This document shows, piece after piece, positions 29,601 through 37,698 of a DNA stretch of 64,000 nt. The DNA comes from Symbiodinium natans (Eukaryota > Sar > Dinophyceae > Suessiales > Symbiodiniaceae). How positions within the stretch are numbered: the first letter of the stretch is position 1; each line of letters starts with the position of its first letter. The translations under genes and the position numbers were made by a program. The notes beneath the pieces are model-generated. The model saw only the letters and a program-made list of their open reading frames with translations. It was not told the DNA's origin and searched no databases. The DNA is taken from the NCBI GenBank assembly GCA_905221605.1, contig CAJNDS010000480.1, positions 766,939 to 830,938 of the forward strand. The letters run 5' to 3'.

Positions 29601-32373
29601 TAAATACCCTAAACCCTAAACCCTAACAGTCCACCGCGATGGAACTCTATTCGTAGCCGCACTGAGCTGAGCCCGTCCTTCCACATTTTGCGACATTTAC
29701 GACATTGAGCCGGAGCCCTAAACCCTAAACCCTAAACCCTAAACCCTGAACCCTGAACCCTGAACCCTGAACCCTAAACCCTAAACCCTAAACCCTAAAC
29801 CAGACAGGAAAGCCCCAGAACAGACTGAGGGTTACAGGATACCCGGCTCAGGGTGTCGGGGATGAAGGGGGGAGCGGCCAGGGGTGTTCGGGATTGCTGA
29901 GAGGTTGAGGTTTGAGGGTAGTGCTTAGGGTTTAGGGTTTAGGGTTTAGGGTTTAGGGTTTAGGCTTTAGGGTTTAGGGTTCAATCTTTAGGGTTTAGGG
30001 TTTATGGCGTAGGAGTATGAAGGTTTACTGCCTTAGGTGCGAAGACTTTGTTACTCTCAAGCATATACTGATATCCGGAGCCCTAATCCGGGAGCTTGCA
30101 TCATACGCCCATGACTAAACTACATGTGGCTTGTGGCAGAGCATGCATGGGCATGTATTCTTTTCAGAATCTGAAAATCAGAGGCCTCACAAAAATGCCT
30201 ATGTTGTGCAACAGAAACAGAGGCTATTCCACCTGGTATTCACGGCACAGGCACGTCATGTCCCACTCATTTCGGGGTGGGGGAGGGGGGGGGGGTGGGG
30301 GGGGTGGGGGTTGTTCTGTTTGTAAGGGTCATCCTTAGTAATCCTTGTCTGGCAGCTGTGTTGAGCTTTGTTGCAGCATGTGGGGGTTGGATCACCCTCG
30401 TGGTCCTCTTTGCTGATTTGTTGATGTTAACTGTTGCGTTGTTGATGTTAACTTGTAACATGCATGCCTGCAGCCGCTGAACACCTACACCTCAATACAC
30501 TAAATCCCCAAAGCTCACAACACCCCCAGAAGTCCTCAAAAGACCCTAAACCCTAAGCCCTAAACCCTCAACCCTAACACAACAAGCCCTATATCCTAAC
30601 CCCCCAAACCGTAAACCACTCAAATCCGCAGGAACATCTTCAGCCGCAGAGGGCTTTGGAAGATCGGGGCACCCAGCGCGCAGGCGCGCCCGCCCTTGTG
30701 CTGTGCAGGGGCTTTGGGTTTCGGGGTTCATACAAGGGTTTCATAGGGGTTGTGAGGGTTTAAATGCTTTAGGGCTTCGGGTGTAATCGCTGTTCTGAAT
30801 GGGGTTTAAGATGCTTTAGGGCTTCGTTGTTTTTTATCAGGGCTTTAATAGGGTTTATGAGGTTGAGTTTGGGTTTATAAGGGTTTCAGGGTTTAGGATT
30901 TATGGAAGGGGCTTTGGGACCTATAAGGACCCAGAGAGAAGGTTGTAAGTCTAACTGGTAGACTTAAGGGGTTGATGCTGTATGCCGCGGCAATGCATCA
31001 CTATTTGGGTTCACCGGGTTGCGGGCTTGTAGGGCAGGGCCTTTGGGGTTTAGGGTTCGCAGACTCCACCATGTCGTGTGTATCGGGAGTGTGGAGGTGT
31101 TTTGGGCCTCAGGGTGTTTAGGGTCTGTTGGCTTGCCGGTTGTCAATGTTTGGCGGTTTAGGGTTTAGGGTTTAGGGTTTAGAGTTCAGAGCTGATAGCC
31201 CTATGCCTTCAGGACGTGCTTTCAAGAGGGTCGGGATATGGGTTTAGGGTTCTTGTTTAGGGCGGGTCCTCCTTAGGTATTCCTAATACAGTCGAAGAAC
31301 TGTATCTACTCCCCACCCGAAAACATACCGCGAGCCCTGAATATCCCTGAATCATTTTCGGAAGCCAAGAATCCTAAACCCTAGCATATAGGGCGGGGCC
31401 CGAACACTAGAGCCACCTAAGTTCAAACCATAGGACCCGAATTCTGAGCCCCCTCAGCCCCTCAGCCCTAAGAGGCTCCTCGGAAAATGCTTCCGGTTTA
31501 ACTAGGGTTTTAGGGTTTAGAGTTTCGCTGTTGAGTTTAGGATTGAGGTTTTGGGGTTGAGGGCCGGTACGGCCCCCCAAACCGGTCCCAAAGCTCAGAT
31601 GATGTGCCGGCCACTCACAGCAAGCGGTCGCCTGTGAGCGCGGCTCTGAGCCTGGTTCCTGTAAATATTTGGTTGGCGAGACCGTGGTGAGTATGGGCTG
31701 TGGAAGCTGCCGAATTTGAGATTCTGGGGTGTACTGGTTATATGCTGGTGGTCTGAAAGCCCTGAACCCTAAACCCTAAACCCGAAACGGATGGTTTGAT
31801 GGCCTAGGGTTTGCTTGCCAGGGTTTTTCTTGTGCTCCTCGTCTACACGACGGACTCTTGCAAACTCTACACGAGCTGTAGTTTCATTCCGTCCAAGTCC
31901 TTCTTTCAACCCTAAACCCTAAAAAGGATGACCCTGTTCGGGTCACAGCGATAATATGACGCATACATGTGGGTGGTTTTCTAGCCTGGGCTCCTTTTTG
32001 GGCGCCCATCTAGTACGGCACCCTTTGAAAAAAGGACTTCCCAACAAGAACCCTGATTTTGAGAACTACCCCTGCACATATGAGGGTTTACGAAAATGAG
32101 GGACCCTTAATATAGACCGCCAAATAGTAGGATTCCTGTACAAGAAGGGCCCCAATAAGGTACCCCTAATTTCGGAAACCCCCAACCCTAAACCCTAAAC
32201 CCATATGTATCAGGGGTACCATTGAGCAGGGTTTAGGGTTTCGGGGTGGGGGGGAGGGTTTAGGGCTCAGGGTTTAGGGTTCAGGGTTTAGGGTTTAGGG
32301 TGTAGGGTGTTGCGGCGGCCCAGGCGCAGCTGTGGCACGAGTTGAAGCCTTCCAGCGCCTCGAGTCCATGAGT
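17784..32373 (+). CDS. Gene B (provisional): multi-exon coiled-coil protein, unidentified
   Basis: Eight short + strand exons (17784, 21408, 24136, 25848, 26860, 27538, 29103, 32324) are mutually phase-compatible, mostly phase 0 to phase 0, and mostly encode Leu/Glu/Arg heptad sequence. Seven of eight acceptors are AG followed by G. I recognise no family. Exons upstream (15.5-17.6 kb) and downstream of 32.4 kb are probable but unplaced, so start and end are unknown. Introns of up to 3.6 kb carry telomeric arrays, poly-G and TIR elements. Chance open exons in GC-rich islands could mimic part of this, so the model is tentative. Confidence 0.35.
18954..19037. mobile_element. Short inverted-repeat element, family M2 copy 2
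   Basis: Starts GGGATGTTCCCCCGTATAC and ends GGGGGAACATGCC, complementary over about 12 bases. Shares ACAGTCCTTGATAGGGACT with other copies. Confidence 0.6.
19790..19870 (-). repeat. CCCTAAA then CCCTAAAG (8-mer) array
   Basis: Two heptamers followed by about eight copies of the 8-mer AGCCCTAA, another homogeneous variant block. Confidence 0.9.
19962..20084 (+). repeat. TTTAGGG array flanked by 14-bp perfect direct repeats
   Basis: GCGTGCCGCTTTCT occurs at 19962-19975 and again at 20071-20084. The 95 bases between are almost entirely TTTAGGG units. It looks like an insertion with a target-site duplication, or a repaired break. Confidence 0.8.
20085..20600. other. Unique GC-rich stretch, possible exon(s), not resolved
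   Basis: The minus strand has a 199-codon open frame (20055-20654), but its ends are poly-Pro from a poly-G tract and telomeric repeat, and it shows no motif. The plus strand is also partly open. It may hold an exon of gene B or a separate gene; I cannot choose. Confidence 0.25.
20586..20632 (+). repeat. Poly-G tract
   Basis: Runs of G up to about 22 with few interruptions. Potential G-quadruplex, and prone to sequencing or assembly error. Confidence 0.85.
20990..21150 (-). repeat. CCCTGAA/CCCTAAA array
   Basis: About 22 units, mainly the CCCTGAA variant interspersed with CCCTAAA. Confidence 0.9.
21408..21470 (+). CDS. Gene B exon B2: Pro-rich segment
   Basis: The acceptor is TTTGCAG followed by G, after CCCTAAA units. 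Encodes VLQLHGQSLPPPESAPIAPG followed by K. The GC donor GCAAGG at 21471 gives phase 0. TTTAGGG units follow at 21496. Confidence 0.4.
21873..21965. mobile_element. Short inverted-repeat element, family M1 copy 3
   Basis: Ends GGGCCCATGAACCT and AGGTACATGGACCC. It is inverted relative to the copy at 25420-25492, with which it shares almost 60 bases at high identity. Confidence 0.6.
22504..22647 (-). repeat. CCCTAAA/CCCCAAA array
   Basis: Two CCCTAAA units followed by about fifteen CCCCAAA units. It ends directly at the left terminus of the element at 22654. Confidence 0.9.
22851..22964 (-). repeat. Poly-C tract
   Basis: About 110 bases almost entirely C, the complement of a poly-G tract; it may form quadruplex or i-motif structures. 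Confidence 0.9.
22980..23790. repeat. AT-rich foldback repeats
   Basis: Repeated CCTTTAAAATCTTTAAAATTT and AATTGGACCTCCATTTAAATTT phrases occur in one orientation up to about 23,540 and in the opposite orientation after it, interrupted by GGGCCCGCCCC-like GC patches. It can fold into a long hairpin. Confidence 0.8.
23948..24139 (+). repeat. Threefold duplication of a splice-acceptor edge within CCCTAAA arrays
   Basis: GATGCAATTCAGCCTT at 23948-23963, GATGCAATCAGCCTT at 24002-24016 and GATGCAATTCAGCCTT at 24124-24139. CCCTAAA runs separate them. The last copy contains the acceptor and first bases of exon B3. Confidence 0.8.
24136..24207 (+). CDS. Gene B exon B3: coiled coil
   Basis: Encodes PWVRLFERELEAVRRCAESY followed by EESG, strongly helical. 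GT donor (GTAGGG) at 24208. The acceptor is TTCAG followed by C, unlike the others, and it is duplicated twice upstream. TTTAGGG units follow from 24236. Confidence 0.45.
24236..24370 (+). repeat. TTTAGGG array downstream of exon B3
   Basis: About fifteen units with short deletions and a GGGGTTA variant run. Complementary to the CCCTAAA block at 24056-24118 on the other side of the exon. Confidence 0.9.
25085..25165 (-). repeat. CCCTAAA/CCCTATA array
   Basis: Eight CCCTAAA units followed by four CCCTATA variants. Confidence 0.85.
25231..25377 (+). repeat. TTTAGGG array flanked by about 40-bp direct repeats
   Basis: Positions 25231-25270 and 25336-25377 share AACCTTTTGAGCACTGAACT and AAGCCTCCCCCCTAGGGG with few differences. 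The interval between is mainly seven TTTAGGG units. This is another array with duplicated flanks. Confidence 0.75.
25420..25492. mobile_element. Short inverted-repeat element, family M1 copy 4
   Basis: Begins GGGTCCATGTACCTAAATAA and ends GGTACGGGACCC. In opposite orientation to the copy at 21873. Confidence 0.55.
25512..25600 (-). repeat. CCCTAAA array
   Basis: About twelve near-perfect units. Confidence 0.9.
25848..25916 (+). CDS. Gene B exon B4: coiled coil
   Basis: The acceptor is CAGTAG followed by G. Encodes EPLSILDHRVARLESVAHAS followed by ARR. A GC donor at 25917 is possible, or GT ten bases on. TTTGGGG/TTTAGGG units lie upstream (25706-25790) and downstream (25945-25982). Confidence 0.4.
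25982..26094 (+). repeat. Poly-G tract
   Basis: About 110 bases of G broken by single T bases. Follows TTTAGGG units without a break. Confidence 0.9.
26490..26690. repeat. TA and TG microsatellites
   Basis: (TA)n at about 26491-26515 and 26610-26653, then (TG)n at 26663-26672, with about 100 unique bases between them. Confidence 0.85.
26860..26919 (+). CDS. Gene B exon B5
   Basis: The acceptor is AAGAG followed by G, after CCCTAAA units. Encodes ALPESGRDLDELVPPKGGHL. The GT donor (GTGGGT) at 26920 gives phase 0, and TTTAGGG units follow at 26934. Confidence 0.4.
27423..27508 (-). repeat. CCCTAAA/CCCTGAA array before exon B6
   Basis: About eleven mixed units ending 30 bases before exon B6. 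Confidence 0.9.
27538..27591 (+). CDS. Gene B exon B6: coiled coil
   Basis: The acceptor is CTGGAG followed by G. Encodes AELVLEELRALQLQANLL, ideal leucine heptads. GT donor (GTTAAT) at 27592, phase 0. Confidence 0.5.
27936..27998. mobile_element. Short inverted-repeat element, family M2 copy 3
   Basis: GGGATGTTTCCCCTTATACT at the left, GGGGGAACTTCCCC at the right. Shares ACAGTCTTTGAAAGGGACT with the other M2 copies. Confidence 0.55.
28050..28475. repeat. Telomeric arrays, both orientations
   Basis: TTTAGGG units at 28057-28110, C-orientation units with CCCTCAA variants at 28218-28272, and TTTAGGG units at 28399-28470. The unique sequence between them contains no supported exon. Confidence 0.85.
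28573..28716. mobile_element. 144-bp hairpin element (family M4)
   Basis: The left arm CTTGGAGGTTCATGGCACTT... and the right arm (complement CTTGGAATTTCATGGTACTT...) pair over about 44 bases at roughly 80% identity around a TATAAGCCCCCTAAGTGGCC loop. Non-coding. Confidence 0.6.
29103..29160 (+). CDS. Gene B exon B7
   Basis: The acceptor is GCGACAG followed by G. Encodes VNSLAAADRPTGRMPDIDW plus one base. The GT donor at 29161 (GTTCAGGG) is itself telomere-like. Phase 1 is completed by exon B8. Confidence 0.4.
29285..29536 (+). CDS. Unassigned open frame, 83 codons
   Basis: Balanced amino-acid composition (for example AGGRSALGEVLGAMQNLYAD) and no low complexity, unlike most open frames nearby. 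The minus strand is also open here. I see no known motif and splice links to gene B are unclear, so it could be an exon or chance. Confidence 0.2.
   Translation: MQVWLNGIVASTGCGSNPAETIHSAWLIDSAGGRSALGEVLGAMQNLYADHCLDSFDWNNSDARGGFAKRGWLIPHSCTECRL
29711..29805 (-). repeat. CCCTAAA/CCCTGAA array
   Basis: About twelve units; G-orientation units follow at 29926-30005, with 120 unique bases between. Confidence 0.9.
30006..32080. other. Long stretch without a supported exon
   Basis: Contains a G-rich tract (30277-30310), weakly telomeric G- and C-orientation patches (30540-30620, 30720-30900, 31150-31180, 31760-31785) and otherwise unique sequence. Open frames on both strands are short and featureless. 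Confidence 0.4.
32084..32184. mobile_element. Short inverted-repeat element, family M3 copy 3
   Basis: GGGTTTACGAAAATGAGGGA at the left and TTTCGGAAACCCCC at the right, with the shared AATAAGGTACCCCTAATTTC phrase. Confidence 0.6.
32324..32373 (+). CDS. Gene B exon B8: coiled coil
   Basis: The acceptor is GCCCAG followed by G. In phase with B7 it encodes AAVARVEAFQRLESMS. The donor is uncertain (GC near 32374); the frame stays open to TGA at 32403. Confidence 0.4.
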
Positions 32374-32437
32374 GCGGGCGCGAGCGCCCGGGGCGGGGAT
32401 TCATGAGCTTGGGTGGCTCCTGAAATTATCGCGCCTT

Positions 32438-32439
<2 letters not shown>

Positions 32440-32512
<73 letters not shown>

Positions 32513-32525
32513 GGGGGGGGGGGGG
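32440..32525 (+). repeat. Poly-G tract
   Basis: More than 80 bases almost all G, with only one A and one T. Length is likely unreliable in assembly. Confidence 0.9.
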
Positions 32526-32554
32526 AATCCTCCAACTTCTCGCCCGGCTGTGAT

Positions 32555-32570
32555 CCATTTTTGGCTCAAG
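32555..32570 (+). other. Relict dinoflagellate spliced-leader sequence
   Basis: CCATTTTTGGCTCAAG matches the last 15 bases of the dinoflagellate spliced leader (CCATTTTGGCTCAAG) with one inserted T; the upstream leader bases are not preserved. Genomic relicts of this leader are known from retro-inserted, trans-spliced mRNAs. Retroposition in this region is therefore plausible, but the 2.1 kb to the intronless gene C is too long for a simple 5' UTR. Confidence 0.5.
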
Positions 32571-33063
32571 GAAAATGAGCCACTGTAACAGTGGCCAGAG
32601 TGCAGGGTTGAGGGCTACTTCGCTTTGCGGTTCTTCCTCTTGCTGCCTTGTCCCCTTAAACCAAGCATTAGAGGTTTGATCCGTTCAACTGGTGCCCCTC
32701 TAATCTTGATTGGCGACGCCGCGTAAGTGGGCAGGGGTAGAGCTGCGGGAAGAGCACGTGACTATTAGCTGGAAGTGTATCAGATAGTAGAAGCAGAAGG
32801 CAGTGTGCGCGTGAGGCTTGCAGCTGCGACTCTGTGACTTCCAAATCTGGGGTCGAAAAATCTAGGCAATTCTGGCTTCGTGTGTGTGTGGGCCTCCCCT
32901 GTAGTAGAGACCTCTAACCTTCACACTTGCCGCTTGGTTGGACCGTCAACCCTGGAGTCTCCCAACTTTTTGCGCCTGGCACCTTCAGCTTACGGTTGCC
33001 CGGAATTGCCAAGTGGGGGCAGGGCCAAAACCTGCTTGCCAAAGTTGATAAGCGAGTTGAAAG

Positions 33064-33190
33064 GGGTTGGTTCCGGAAGCCTTCGAAGCCCTTGAAGGGG
33101 CTTCGAAGGCTTCGAAGGGGGGCTTCAAGGGCTTGAAGGGCTTCGAAGCGGGGGGGGGGGCGAAGGGCGGCTTCAAGGGCTTCGAAGGTG
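33064..33190 (+). repeat. Degenerate GGCTTCGAAG minisatellite
   Basis: Short repeats of CTTCGAAGG and CTTCAAGGG. It translates as Gly/Phe/Lys/Glu repeats on one strand, a property of the repeat and not evidence of a gene. Confidence 0.8.
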
Positions 33191-34614
33191 AGGCGAGGGC
33201 GGGTCTGCGCCCCCAAACCCCCCCCCAGATTATTCCTTTTCAGGAAAGAGGATGCGCCCTAACTCTCGCTCTCATTCTTTTCTTCTCTACTTTTCGACTC
33301 GTCTTGTTGGCATGGCCGAGGATGAGTTTTGAAGCACTTGGAACTGCTTGAGAGCAGTAGTGAAGAAGTGCGTGTCAGAACTCTGAGGTTCTGTCTTGTT
33401 GCAACTCACTCCGTGTTCCTGCCACTTCGTTCGTTGCCGTTGGACGTGTAGGATGCGCCGACCTTGCTGACAGCCTCAGTCGAGGTTAATGACCCCTTTC
33501 TTCTGGGCTTCCCGGAATCTGCGCGCTGCTTCACTTCATGGTCGGCACGACCCACAACACCCTTGGAAGGGGACTCACACTGGCTGGCGTCTGCTTGAAG
33601 AATGCTGGCCCTGCTCCTGAAAAACTTTAGTGGCCACGACAAGCGTTCAGTCCTTCTCTCTTTCTGTCCGGGTGCTTCTGCGGCCCTGCTCTGTCTGAAG
33701 CACCGATATCTTTCATGCCTGCGTGTGAAGAAAAGATGCGTGCAGTTTCTTCTTGACGTGTGCTTCTAGGAACATTCGTAACGGACCAGTGCTGGGAGTG
33801 AACCCGCACAGTTTTCGTGACGTTGCGCCAGAAGGTTTATTCCTTACAGTCGTGTTGATGTTGTGGAAAGTCTTATCAACACATATCAAGACTGGGTGGC
33901 GAAGCTCCTTGCGCTCCAATGCAGTTTTGGGCGGGCTCCGGAGTCGGCTTCGGGTGGGCTTGGGCCTCGCGCTCTCCACGCGGTTTGGGGGGACTCCGCG
34001 TGGGCTCCGCTTCTTTGCGGAAGGGGTTCGGGGTTGCGATGACGGAATTCCTGAACTTGCGTAAGGTGACAGCTAGCCACTCTTCAACAAACATTGCGTT
34101 GTTGACTGCAAGTAACATGTGTTAATGTCATGAAGGAGGAGAGCACGCTGGAAAGGAACTTCCACTTCGCCTACTTACTTGCCATTCACGAGAACGTGCC
34201 TTTGGAAGTCAGACGTGCAAAACCTTTTTTCCCAAAGGCAGTACTGAACTGGGCCAATTCAGTGAAGGAGTTGGTGTGCGTGAGCTCGTCATGTGTTATG
34301 TGCCGTGCGGAGAAATCGGGCAGTGTTGTTTGCCAAGGTTCGCGTGTCTCCACCAGTGACCCCCAAAATGGATGTGTTTAGTAGGGATTTTGATCCATAG
34401 CCATTAAACAGAGTGTAGTTCATTCTGGTGAATGCAACTGACCGAAATTGAGATCTCGCAAAACTGTTTGAAAGCGCGATTTCCAGATTTCACTTTGCAA
34501 GATAATACTTCAGGGTTGTGTGTGTGTGTGTGTGTGTGTGCGTGCGCGTACAGGAGTATTTCTGCGAGTTATAAAGATCGTTTGCAAGTCCTCTTGGAGA
34601 AACCGTTTCAAGCA

Positions 34615-34640
34615 GTTTTTCATTTGTCTTCGACTTGCAG
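34615..34640 (+). promoter_or_regulatory. Possible trans-splicing acceptor of gene C
   Basis: TTTTTCATTTGTCTTCGACTTGCAG: a pyrimidine-rich tract and AG about 50 bases before the gene C start. Dinoflagellate mRNAs receive a spliced leader at such AG sites; its use here is inferred. Confidence 0.35.
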
Positions 34641-34688
34641 CTCAAGGGCCTTCCGAGAAGGTGAGCACGGTGAAACCATCGACCAGTC

Positions 34689-36077
34689 ATGGTGGAAGCC
34701 GATGTCATCATTGCTGGCGCCGGTGCTGCTGGCATGAACGCCGCATCCATCTTGCGCAAAGCTGGAAAGACGGTGGTGGTGCTGGAATCCCGCGGCCGTT
34801 TGGGTGGCCGAATCTTCAGTCACCAGCTGGAGTCAGGCACTCACGTGGAGCTGGGTGCACAGTGGCAGGCAGAAGCCGGGCATGATCGCTTGGACCAGTT
34901 GGTGAAGACTTATGGATACAGGAAGCTTGAGCACTTCAAGGCCGGCAAAGATGTGGTATGGAAGGATGGGCCAAAGCCGTCGCTCCAATCTCCGGGCAAC
35001 TCTGGGGTTGGATGCTTCTCTGGCCTCGACTTCATGATGAGATTTTGGCGTCTGAGTCGAATGACCAAGAGGATTTCGCTCAGCGGCTTTCAGCAAGGCC
35101 TTGAAGAGATTGACAATCGGAGTGTGGGTCATTACCTGGAGAAGAACTGCTGGACCAATGGCGCCAACACTCTAGCTCAGTCAATCATGAAGGGCGGTTT
35201 TTGCCGCGACCCAAAAGATATTTCAATCTATGCTGCTGGACACACCATGAAAACCTTTGGATCATTGGAACAGCAGGAGAAGGCAGAGACGTTCTTCTTT
35301 GATCAAGGGCTTCAAAACATATTTGCAAAGATGGCAGAGGAACTTCAGGATGGCGTTCAGCTCAACTCGCGTGTCGTGGAAGTAGATAGTGCTGGAGATA
35401 AGGTGGTGGTCAAAGCCAGCACCGGCGCGGTGTATACGGCCAAAGAGTTGATCTTGGCATTCCCTCCCCAACTTCTTGGGCGAATCCGTTTCCAGCCACC
35501 CCTGCCCAGCAATTACACTGAAGTGGCTTCCTCCATGGTGTTTGGCCAGGTGCTGAAACTCATCGCAGTTTTTCCCACGCCCTGGTGGCGTACTCGTGGT
35601 CTGACGGGTTCAGTGTCATCTCTTGGCAGTCGACCCCAAGCTCAAGGGCAAGAAGGTCAGGGCTTGGTGCTGGACGTGTCCGAAGTGGCGGATTTGAGCC
35701 ACTCCACGGGGAACGGCGTGCTGGCAGGCTTTGTTGTGGGCGCCCAAGCTCAAGAAGTGTGCGAGAGGCCCGCGGAGGAGCTGAAAAAGGGCTTTGCTGA
35801 CTTCCTTCGTGCATCTTACGGGTCACTCGAGGAAGAGATACAATCATTTCATTATCACAACTGGATTAGCGACGAAGACTCACTGGGTGCGTATATGTCT
35901 ACTCCTGGCCTGGGTCAATGGAAGAAGATGCCGGATGGCTTTTTCCCCAAGACCGGAAGGATTAGCTTTGCCGGGACAGAGTACGCTCACCACTGGCGCG
36001 GCTACATGGAGGGAGCTTTAGAGTCCGGGGAGCGGGCTGCTCATGCAGTGCTGTCTGCCTTGACCTCCAATTCTTAA
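34689..36077 (+). CDS. Gene C: FAD-dependent amine oxidase (flavin monoamine/polyamine oxidase family), intronless
   Basis: An uninterrupted 462-codon frame. The N-terminus VIIAGAGAAGMNAASILRKA has the GxGxxG dinucleotide-binding fold, followed by VVVLESRGRLGGR and ELGAQW, typical of the amine-oxidase FAD domain. The C-terminus ISFAGTEYAHHWRGYMEGAL followed by ESGERAA is the conserved motif that closes the FAD site. The length is normal for the family. It should oxidise an amine substrate with O2, releasing H2O2, but the substrate cannot be read from the sequence. The lack of introns, next to intron-rich neighbours, fits retroposition. A pyrimidine-rich stretch ending GACTTGCAG at 34640 is a plausible trans-splice acceptor, giving a 5' UTR of about 50 bases before the ATG. 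Confidence 0.88.
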   Translation: MVEADVIIAGAGAAGMNAASILRKAGKTVVVLESRGRLGGRIFSHQLESGTHVELGAQWQAEAGHDRLDQLVKTYGYRKLEHFKAGKDVVWKDGPKPSLQSPGNSGVGCFSGLDFMMRFWRLSRMTKRISLSGFQQGLEEIDNRSVGHYLEKNCWTNGANTLAQSIMKGGFCRDPKDISIYAAGHTMKTFGSLEQQEKAETFFFDQGLQNIFAKMAEELQDGVQLNSRVVEVDSAGDKVVVKASTGAVYTAKELILAFPPQLLGRIRFQPPLPSNYTEVASSMVFGQVLKLIAVFPTPWWRTRGLTGSVSSLGSRPQAQGQEGQGLVLDVSEVADLSHSTGNGVLAGFVVGAQAQEVCERPAEELKKGFADFLRASYGSLEEEIQSFHYHNWISDEDSLGAYMSTPGLGQWKKMPDGFFPKTGRISFAGTEYAHHWRGYMEGALESGERAAHAVLSALTSNS

Positions 36078-37475
36078 ACCTCTCGGCTGCGTCCTGGGCT
36101 CGAAGATGTCGCCTGTGGAGATGTTCGGTGTGGCCACAGGCGGGGTTAACAGATCCCTTTGCCGCTGCGTCAGTGAAAATTCTGCGTGGCAGTCCCACTC
36201 ATGCTTTCCGGCTGCGTCTTAGCCAGCTACCCTGGCGTCCGAGGGCCGTGACAAACCTTGGCATTTGATGGCGGGCGCACAAGAAGTTTTACTTCATGGA
36301 GCTTCATGGTGCTTTGATTTGTGATAGGCCTTCTCGGGGTAATGACATTCAGTCCATTCTGCTTTTGTTTGCTGTTGGGGTTGTCCATGTGGCGTTATGA
36401 CGTTCAAGTCAGTGCACTCTTGTTTCCCGGGGGGTTCTGATTCGGCGCAAGTGCATACAATAGTGCTCAGTTATTTGGGCTTTCGTTTGTTGATGTCGTT
36501 TCCTGTGGGGAACAGAATTCTTTCCGCTTTTGTTACTATGCCGCTTCGCTTCACTAACGGGATGGTGAACCTTGAGTTCGCTGCGCTTCAATCCGCCAAG
36601 GGGGAGTAACTTTCAGTTCAAGGTGCTTTGGTTGAAGGAATTCCAATATTCCCTTCGCTTCATGTTTGTTTACTGATTGGGTTTCCTGGGGGAGCAAATC
36701 GTGTTCCGTTCATTGCGCTGTTGTTTATTGCGTGAGGTGGTTGACAATGCAAATGCCATGGGCCATTTTCATTGCGCGTTCTGTTTGCTGGCAGGGTCAA
36801 CATTCAGTTGACTGGACTTAGGTTTGACAGTCGTTTTTGCGGCAGGGCGCTAGCAAGTGTTTCGCCAGTTTTGATGGCCTGAAGGGATTTGGTATGTTCA
36901 CTCACATGTTTCGGGGAATTACCAGCTTCAGCTCATAGTCCGAGCACCCTGAGCCCGGGACCCTTGATAGTCCGCCACCCCAGAAACGGCATGAGCAGTT
37001 CCGCAGTCTACGCCACGGCCACCTACCTAGTAGGTTCCATTGAGCCTACAGTCCCCTGAGCCCTATCCCGAATTCATGTTGCGAATTCTCAATTAGAGAG
37101 GCGAACTAATTCCTCCGAGCCTCCAACATGCCCCCCTTCCAGTTTTATCTTGCTGTCGACAGTAGCGTACAGCAAGGCAAGCCGAAGCTTGCTAGTTTCA
37201 ATCCTAATCATCCCACTAGCTGGTTTCCTTCCATGTTGAACATCCGTACATCTCATGTGTCTTGAATTTTTTTGAATTGCAGCATGAAGGATGCTCGAGT
37301 GGGAACGCAGTCTGCTTCCTCTTCGGCCTCCAGCTTCTTGACCAGAATGTGAAGTAGAAGGCAGGCATTAGAATGAGCAGGTAGGCCGCTGAGAGCCTCC
37401 GCCCTTGTTGATGTCGACTTGTCGGGACTTAGGGGCCGCTAACGCAGCTTCTTGAGCCGGAGCGAACAGATCCCC
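36078..37475. other. Intergenic region C-D with diverged repeats
   Basis: Several passages resemble each other loosely (TTGTTTGCTGTTGGGGTT, TTGTTGATGTCGTTTCCTGT, TTGTTTACTGATTGGGTTTC near 36,365, 36,487 and 36,666), suggesting an old tandem repeat. No open frame with motifs. Confidence 0.4.
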
Positions 37476-37479
37476 AAAC

Positions 37480-37573
37480 CCCAAACCCCAAACCCTAAGC
37501 CCTAAGCCCTAAGCCCTAAGCCCTAAGCCCTAAGCCCTAAGCCCTAAGCCCTAAGCCCTAAACCCTAAACCAT
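37480..37573 (-). repeat. CCCTAAG variant array, last telomeric array of the left half
   Basis: Two CCCCAAA units, about nine CCCTAAG units and two CCCTAAA units. Right of this point, multi-copy free-standing telomeric arrays essentially stop. Confidence 0.9.
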
Positions 37574-37698
37574 CCAAAATCTAAACCGAGCTTCCCATGA
37601 TCCTTTGGGTCTAGTCGGTAAATGCGAACAGAATTTGCATCACTGACGTGCATCCCTGCCTTGGGGCAGCCTCTGCCTCTGAAAAAGCAGAGCCGGAG

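Larger units (their letters stand above)
32585..34640. other. Region upstream of gene C, no supported gene
   Basis: Mostly unique sequence. Holds a degenerate GGCTTCGAAG-type minisatellite (about 33064-33190), a GC-rich GGGCTCCG/GGGCTTCG patch (33925-34030) and a (GT)n tract (34517-34540). Open frames at 33753-34064 and 34130-34381 (+) have no recognisable motif; the latter could be an upstream exon. Confidence 0.4.

Noticed and set aside
226-37573. A true chromosome end (telomere)
   Set aside because: Arrays are short, in both orientations, and interspersed with exons over 37 kb. They are interstitial.
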